A stretch of DNA of 64,000 nt from Lithospermum erythrorhizon (Eukaryota; Streptophyta; Magnoliopsida; Boraginales; Boraginaceae). This document shows positions 59,690 to 64,000 of this stretch, one piece after another; position 1 is the first letter of the stretch; every line of letters begins with the position of its first letter. Below the pieces are notes generated by a model. That model was not told where the DNA came from. It was given only the letters and a program-made list of their open reading frames with translations, and searched no databases. A program made the translations under genes and the position numbers. Location of the stretch: the NCBI GenBank assembly GCA_019722365.1, contig JADFUC010000936.1, positions 783,329 through 847,328 on the forward strand, written 5' to 3'.

Positions 59690-62565
59690 TCAAACATGAT
59701 TCTCCTGCAGGGGTCGTTTATGTTCTCGCTCAGAGAAACCACGCCTCCCCAATCGGCTTCTATCTTCTGAATGGTCGTTAGGATGTGAATTCATAATCTT
59801 GCCTCTGCCTTTTCTCCACGGATATTTCAGGAGAGCTCCCAGCTCTTCTCTTATGAGCTATGATTGTTGGGTTTCGGGGAAGGATGTCGACTATCTACAC
59901 CAACTGGATCTACTTCACCTTCAGCTACGATGCCAGAATCTCCTCCATGCGATGTTTGGTCTTTCGTCCCTTGAAAATGACCATCATCTACCCTAGCCTC
60001 GTGCTGCTTGTTTACTGTCTTGGTGAAAGGATGCTTTCTTTCATGTTTGGATTTTTCACTTTCAGAAACCAATTCAATCCCTTCCTCCAGTTCTCTCTCT
60101 ATAAGATCATCTTCATCCATATAATCTATCTTCCGAGTGCATTTCCCGACTTCCTTCTTCGCTTCTATTGCAGCCTTGAGCTTGTCTCTTGTACTGGCTG
60201 AGCTTTTTTCAAAGCTTGAGTTAAAAAAATGGTTGGAGTACAATGTTTTCTTGCATATAATAGATTATAAGCTACCTAAATATGATCATATTCTAGTTGA
60301 ACTGTGCAAATAAACTTCTTTCCTTACTTTTTATTTACGTCTTCTTTAAAGGATAGGAAAGGTTTAGAATATTTTATTAACGGTGATCTCAACCTAAAGC
60401 AGAAACACTGTGATACACATCACACTAATGTATTCTGTCTACAACTCTACATTCTATTAGAAGGGAGAAGATACCAACCTCCAGTTGGCGAGGGGTAACA
60501 TTCAAACTCCTGCCACCAAACCTTTCACCGTCAGATGGGAGCTTTACTTGAGAAACTTAAGGATAAGAATATTGCACCTGCTGCAATGTGATGAGGCTTA
60601 AACTGCAAGCACAATGAAGTCCACAGCCTGCATGCCGCTCTCCCAGGTCAAAAAGAGACAAGGGAAATGACCATGGTGGCCATCGTAGAAACTAACAAAG
60701 CATGAATCATACCCATCATTCACAAAATTCCCTGCAACTTGAGCTAGTGTACTCTTGAGCGACATTGAATTTCTTTATCGCGTCAACCCGTGGTTTATAC
60801 GGATGATGCACGTGAAGATCGAAACCAAGAGTTGCAAGAACAAGTCTCTCAGAAACTAAAATAAGTTCCTTCTGTTGCTCATACACGTCCTCCTGCATAA
60901 TAATTGATAAAAAAGAGAGTCAAGGAGATGGGTGGCAAGATTTAATACATAAGAACACAGTAAATAACAAAATACTGCATGTTCAGGAATCCCATACGTG
61001 ATAAATCAAACTGACATATTCATATTGTACTAGGCATGACAGCCTCAACATATTGTGCGAAGTTGGGTTCAAACCCCAAGCTGTGCTCAGGACCATATGT
61101 TCTGACCACATACCTTTTGCTTTGATCCTTTGAATTGCTGCAGGATCCTTCTTATGCATAATTTCATAAGAAACAATTATAACATCTTTTAAAGGACAAG
61201 GAGTTTCCTCAACCTTCCCAACAAGAAACGCAGACAGACAGTGGCAATGTGTTCTGTGAGAAAAATAACTTCAAAGTCACACATATGCTTGTAGAAATAT
61301 TTGGCAAAGCTGGCTACATAACAAGTATACAAGGTCACGCATTCTTCGATCATTCTTGGTATGAGAATGTCGAAGAAAGAAACGATGACAAAATATTATT
61401 GCAGTAGCAATGGTCACCTGAGGCCTGCATTACAAACATTTAATCATCAGATACTTTTAAAACGAAATTATACAAGAATACATCAAGGTATTACAAACAC
61501 TATATGGAACAAAAACAATGAGAAAACTGAAATATCAATAAAAGACTCTAACATAAGCATTGAAGTAAGCACAATAAAACAATAAGGCCTAAAAGGTATC
61601 TAATATTGATAACAGAACAAGAAGCTGTCTATATACCAGAGTAAGTGTAAGTCAACATCATACTCTGAGGATGAACATATAAAGCTTTCCAACAGAGATA
61701 ACTAGTACAATACCCATGCCATGTTTTGATTCAAGGAGTACCTCAACTGTAATCAAAATTACATACAAGCAATCCTATTTTTCTATTTTATTCAGATTTA
61801 TTCTGTTTCTTAATTTTCAAATTTTAACAAATAAACCCATTGCCATTTTAGATTGTTCTATATAATTACTCGGTCCCCTTTTAGATCCTTACCAGCAGAA
61901 ATAGCATTATAAAGCTACTTGTATAGATGAGCTACAAAAAAAATATAGATACGATGTCACCAAGCCATTAGACTAGGTACATGCTGAAAAGCAGTTTTAT
62001 AATTGGGTGCTAAGCAGCCCCATCAGGCACATAACTCAAAATATAGAAAAACATGAGTCAACGAACAAGAGGCAAGATGCAAAAGATTGGACCACAAACA
62101 CCAAGCACAAATCCCGATCCACTTATTTATAAATTGGGATTCTCTGCCATAAGTTCATAATAAAACAATTTATTGCTACAGCTGATACGCAGAACTTATC
62201 CTATTTGAACAAAGTATGGCATCAAATATATTATGGTGACATGATTTAGAAAAATTGTATGAGGTAACAAATAGCTAAATTAATATGACGACTTCAGAAA
62301 TGTAAATTGTGGGCTAAAAGGAAGGACTGAGAGACTATATGCAGAAGAATTTACACTGAGTTCATACCCAAATCTTGTAGGAATGTGCATGATTCCAAAT
62401 AAGTCTTCAAATCAATCCCATCTAGCCTTGTGAATTTTCTTCAATTTCCCTCCTGGAGAAATACCAACTTCCACCACCTTCATCACACCTTTCCTGAGCA
62501 ACCTTGTATACACCGCCATCATTGACTCCATGATGAGAGGGACCGCTGGGTAACAAAGCATCCAT
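59690..62565 (-). pseudogene. Cyclin T-like gene (P-TEFb cyclin), frameshifted and partly deleted
   Basis: Minus-strand exons in order: 62565-62368 (MDALLPSGPSHHG, SWYFSRREIEENS, CTFLQDLG), 61424-61339 ([20 protein letters not shown]), 61253-61114 ([14 protein letters not shown]), 60892-60713 ([27 protein letters not shown]), 60627-60479 ([18 protein letters not shown]) and a terminal part about 60243-59690 (YMDEDDLIERELEEGIELVS, SRHPSPKPNNHSS). These match plant cyclin T1, the partner of CDKC/CDK9 kinases that phosphorylate RNA polymerase II. Frameshifts occur in exons 1, 3, 4 (near CAAGAGTACACTAGC), 5 and the last exon. The long central region between cyclin box and tail is missing. Most introns keep GT-AG borders, so it arose by DNA duplication, not by reverse transcription. 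Confidence 0.88.
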
Positions 62566-62569
62566 AGGT

Positions 62570-62999
62570 ACCCTCTCTAAGGAGGACACGACCAAGAGAT
62601 GAATACAGTATCAATTAACGTGGCTAAACATCTTGGAGCACAAGTTGTGAACAGCATAAAGCTCGATTTAAGAGTCTAATTCATCATCTTCCAGGTTCCA
62701 ATTATCCCCCAATTAAATATACATCTGATAAGACGAAGAACAAAGAGGTGAAAATCAACCTTCTCTTCGTGATACCAATCGAGAACCAATTGTCGGCATA
62801 ACTAGCCTAAAACTCAAAATGCAGAGTCTTAGCGAAAAAAATCATTTCTTATCAGCTCGCCTCATTAGCTACGACACAATTAATATAAAACACTAACACC
62901 ATTTTCATTTAGAAATGTTCATAATACTAATGATTGCTAATTCAACTTGATACTAAAATTAATTTGTTCTGCAATTAACAAAACCCCACAATTCTATAA
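62570..62999. other. 5' flank of the cyclin T pseudogene
   Basis: The promoter and leader of the ancestral cyclin T gene should lie here on the minus strand. No TATA box or coding frame stands out. Confidence 0.4.
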
Positions 63000-63740
63000 T
63001 CTACTATATGCAAGTGGTGGTGAAAATCACTTTTCAAATACTAAGAATCAGATTAGCAACTATACCATTAATCAAAAGGGTACTAAATTAAGCCAATTAA
63101 TTGGGGATTCACTTGATGTAGAAACAGACAGACTAAATCTTGACACCACAATCAATTGTTACTACTTGGATTTACTGCAGTTCATTGATTTTTACCATTG
63201 AAAATCAAACAAGAAAGTAACTACAATAAAGTTGATCAAAATGGTACAAAACCAATCCAATTAATTGATGATTCTTACAATGTATAAGCAAAAAGATCAA
63301 GTCTTGGTACTAAAATAAACTGACTAGTGAAAACCAAACCAGACAATAGCTTCAATAAAGTTTATCAAAAGGGTACAAAATCAAGCCAACTAATTGATGA
63401 TTCCCTTAATGCAGAAGCAAAAATTTAAATCTTAACACCAAAATCAACTGCTACTTCCATTTTTTCTGCAAAATCAAACTATACAATAGCTACAATAAAA
63501 TTGATCAAAAGGGTACACAACTAAGCCAACTAATTGATGATTCACATAATATATAAGCAAAAAGATTCATTCTTGATACCAAAATCAACTTCTACTTACA
63601 TTTTTTCTGCAAAATCAAACTATACAATAGCTACAATAAAATTAATCAAAAGGGAAAACAACCAACTAATTGATGATTCAGATAATATAGAAGCAGAAAT
63701 ATTGATAACAAAATCAAACTTTTACTTGCATTGAATAGAG
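63000..63740. repeat. Minisatellite, five units of about 130-165 bases
   Basis: The anchor TTGATGATTC (TTGGGGATTC in the first unit) occurs at 63101, 63265, 63394, 63534 and 63670. Each is preceded by ATCAAAAGGGTAC-like and CCAA(C/T)TAATT segments; the last three units also share AAAATCAAACTATACAATAG and ACATTTTTTCTGC-like strings. Units differ by substitutions and indels, so the array is not recent. It lies just upstream (minus-strand sense) of the cyclin T pseudogene. Confidence 0.8.
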
Positions 63741-64000
63741 CAGGATTGGTTTTGTATAGAGGTAGGAGATGGTAAAAATAAAATAAAAATCTGAGTCGAA
63801 CAGAGACATTTGGTCAACACAACCCGGCGCATCCTGTTGGAATATCTTCCTCGCCTCCTATCGGGCACCACCATACACACACCAAAAACTTTAAAATGAA
63901 GTAGAAATGACTGTTTAATTTTTCGAGAAAAGCGAACAATGTTTATTAGAAAATGCTGCACTTCGTCATGCAGCAATACGTAACTGAACGAAGCAATGAT

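Noticed and set aside
61020..61095. tRNA-like T-arm string GGGTTCAAACCCC
   Set aside because: No acceptor stem, D-arm or anticodon arm can be folded around it, and it lies in an intron of the cyclin T pseudogene.
63000..63740. Minisatellite as a CRISPR-like array
   Set aside because: Units are 129-164 bases, diverged, without constant repeat length or unique spacers.
1..64000. CRISPR arrays, bacterial operons, rRNA genes
   Set aside because: None is present. The repeats seen are minisatellites, duplications and transposon parts in a plant nuclear context.

Overview
This is plant nuclear DNA. Genes have GT-AG introns, the intergenic sequence is AT-rich, and decayed Ty1/copia, Ty3/gypsy and CACTA-type transposon pieces fill much of it. 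The protein families (plant ATL RING-H2 ligases, XBAT32, a plastid-type GNAT, F-box, cyclin T, a COMT-type O-methyltransferase) indicate a dicot. Recurrent 'acggagta' repeat ends are reminiscent of Caryophyllales/Amaranthaceae genomes, but that placement is only a guess.

Layout. Positions 1-2260 hold three degenerate tandem LTR-like units. Positions 3.8-19.3 kb are a decayed O-methyltransferase (OMT) tandem cluster. Copy 1 (4719-5866) and copy 2 (13282-14373) are both frame-disrupted, and copy 3 (19131-19260) is a small internally deleted remnant. Between and around the copies lie an antisense gypsy fragment (about 7.1-9.7 kb) flanked by diverged direct repeats of about 1 kb, two antisense copia fragments, and a duplicated intergenic spacer. 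Positions 20.2-21.0 kb carry a compact two-exon membrane RING-H2 gene. Positions 27.0-28.1 kb carry an ATL13-like RING-H2 gene whose usual C-terminal tail is cut off by a stop, with tail remnants still visible downstream. Positions 21-45 kb otherwise contain transposon pieces, two strongly strand-asymmetric G-rich blocks and a 0.5 kb duplication.

The right third is more genic. An intact ten-exon XBAT32 ankyrin-RING E3 ligase (45940-50442, 506 aa) is followed by a GNAT acetyltransferase (about 51.8-54.7 kb), a frameshifted F-box gene on the minus strand (55498-56783), a CACTA end at 57233, a membrane-protein remnant (58.6-59.1 kb), and a cyclin T pseudogene on the minus strand (62565 to 59690). 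The cyclin T locus keeps introns but has several frameshifts and lacks the central region; a five-copy minisatellite lies upstream of it.

There is no operon-like logic. Loci that look functional are XBAT32, the small RING-H2 gene, probably the ATL13-like gene and probably the GNAT gene. The rest is a record of gene-family birth and death. I found no clearly new biological system. The most unusual structures are the four tandem copies of an exon end plus splice donor in the first GNAT intron (one a potential 39-nt in-frame cassette), the OMT array with a 102-nt identical tract between otherwise diverged pseudogenes, and the intron-bearing cyclin T pseudogene.
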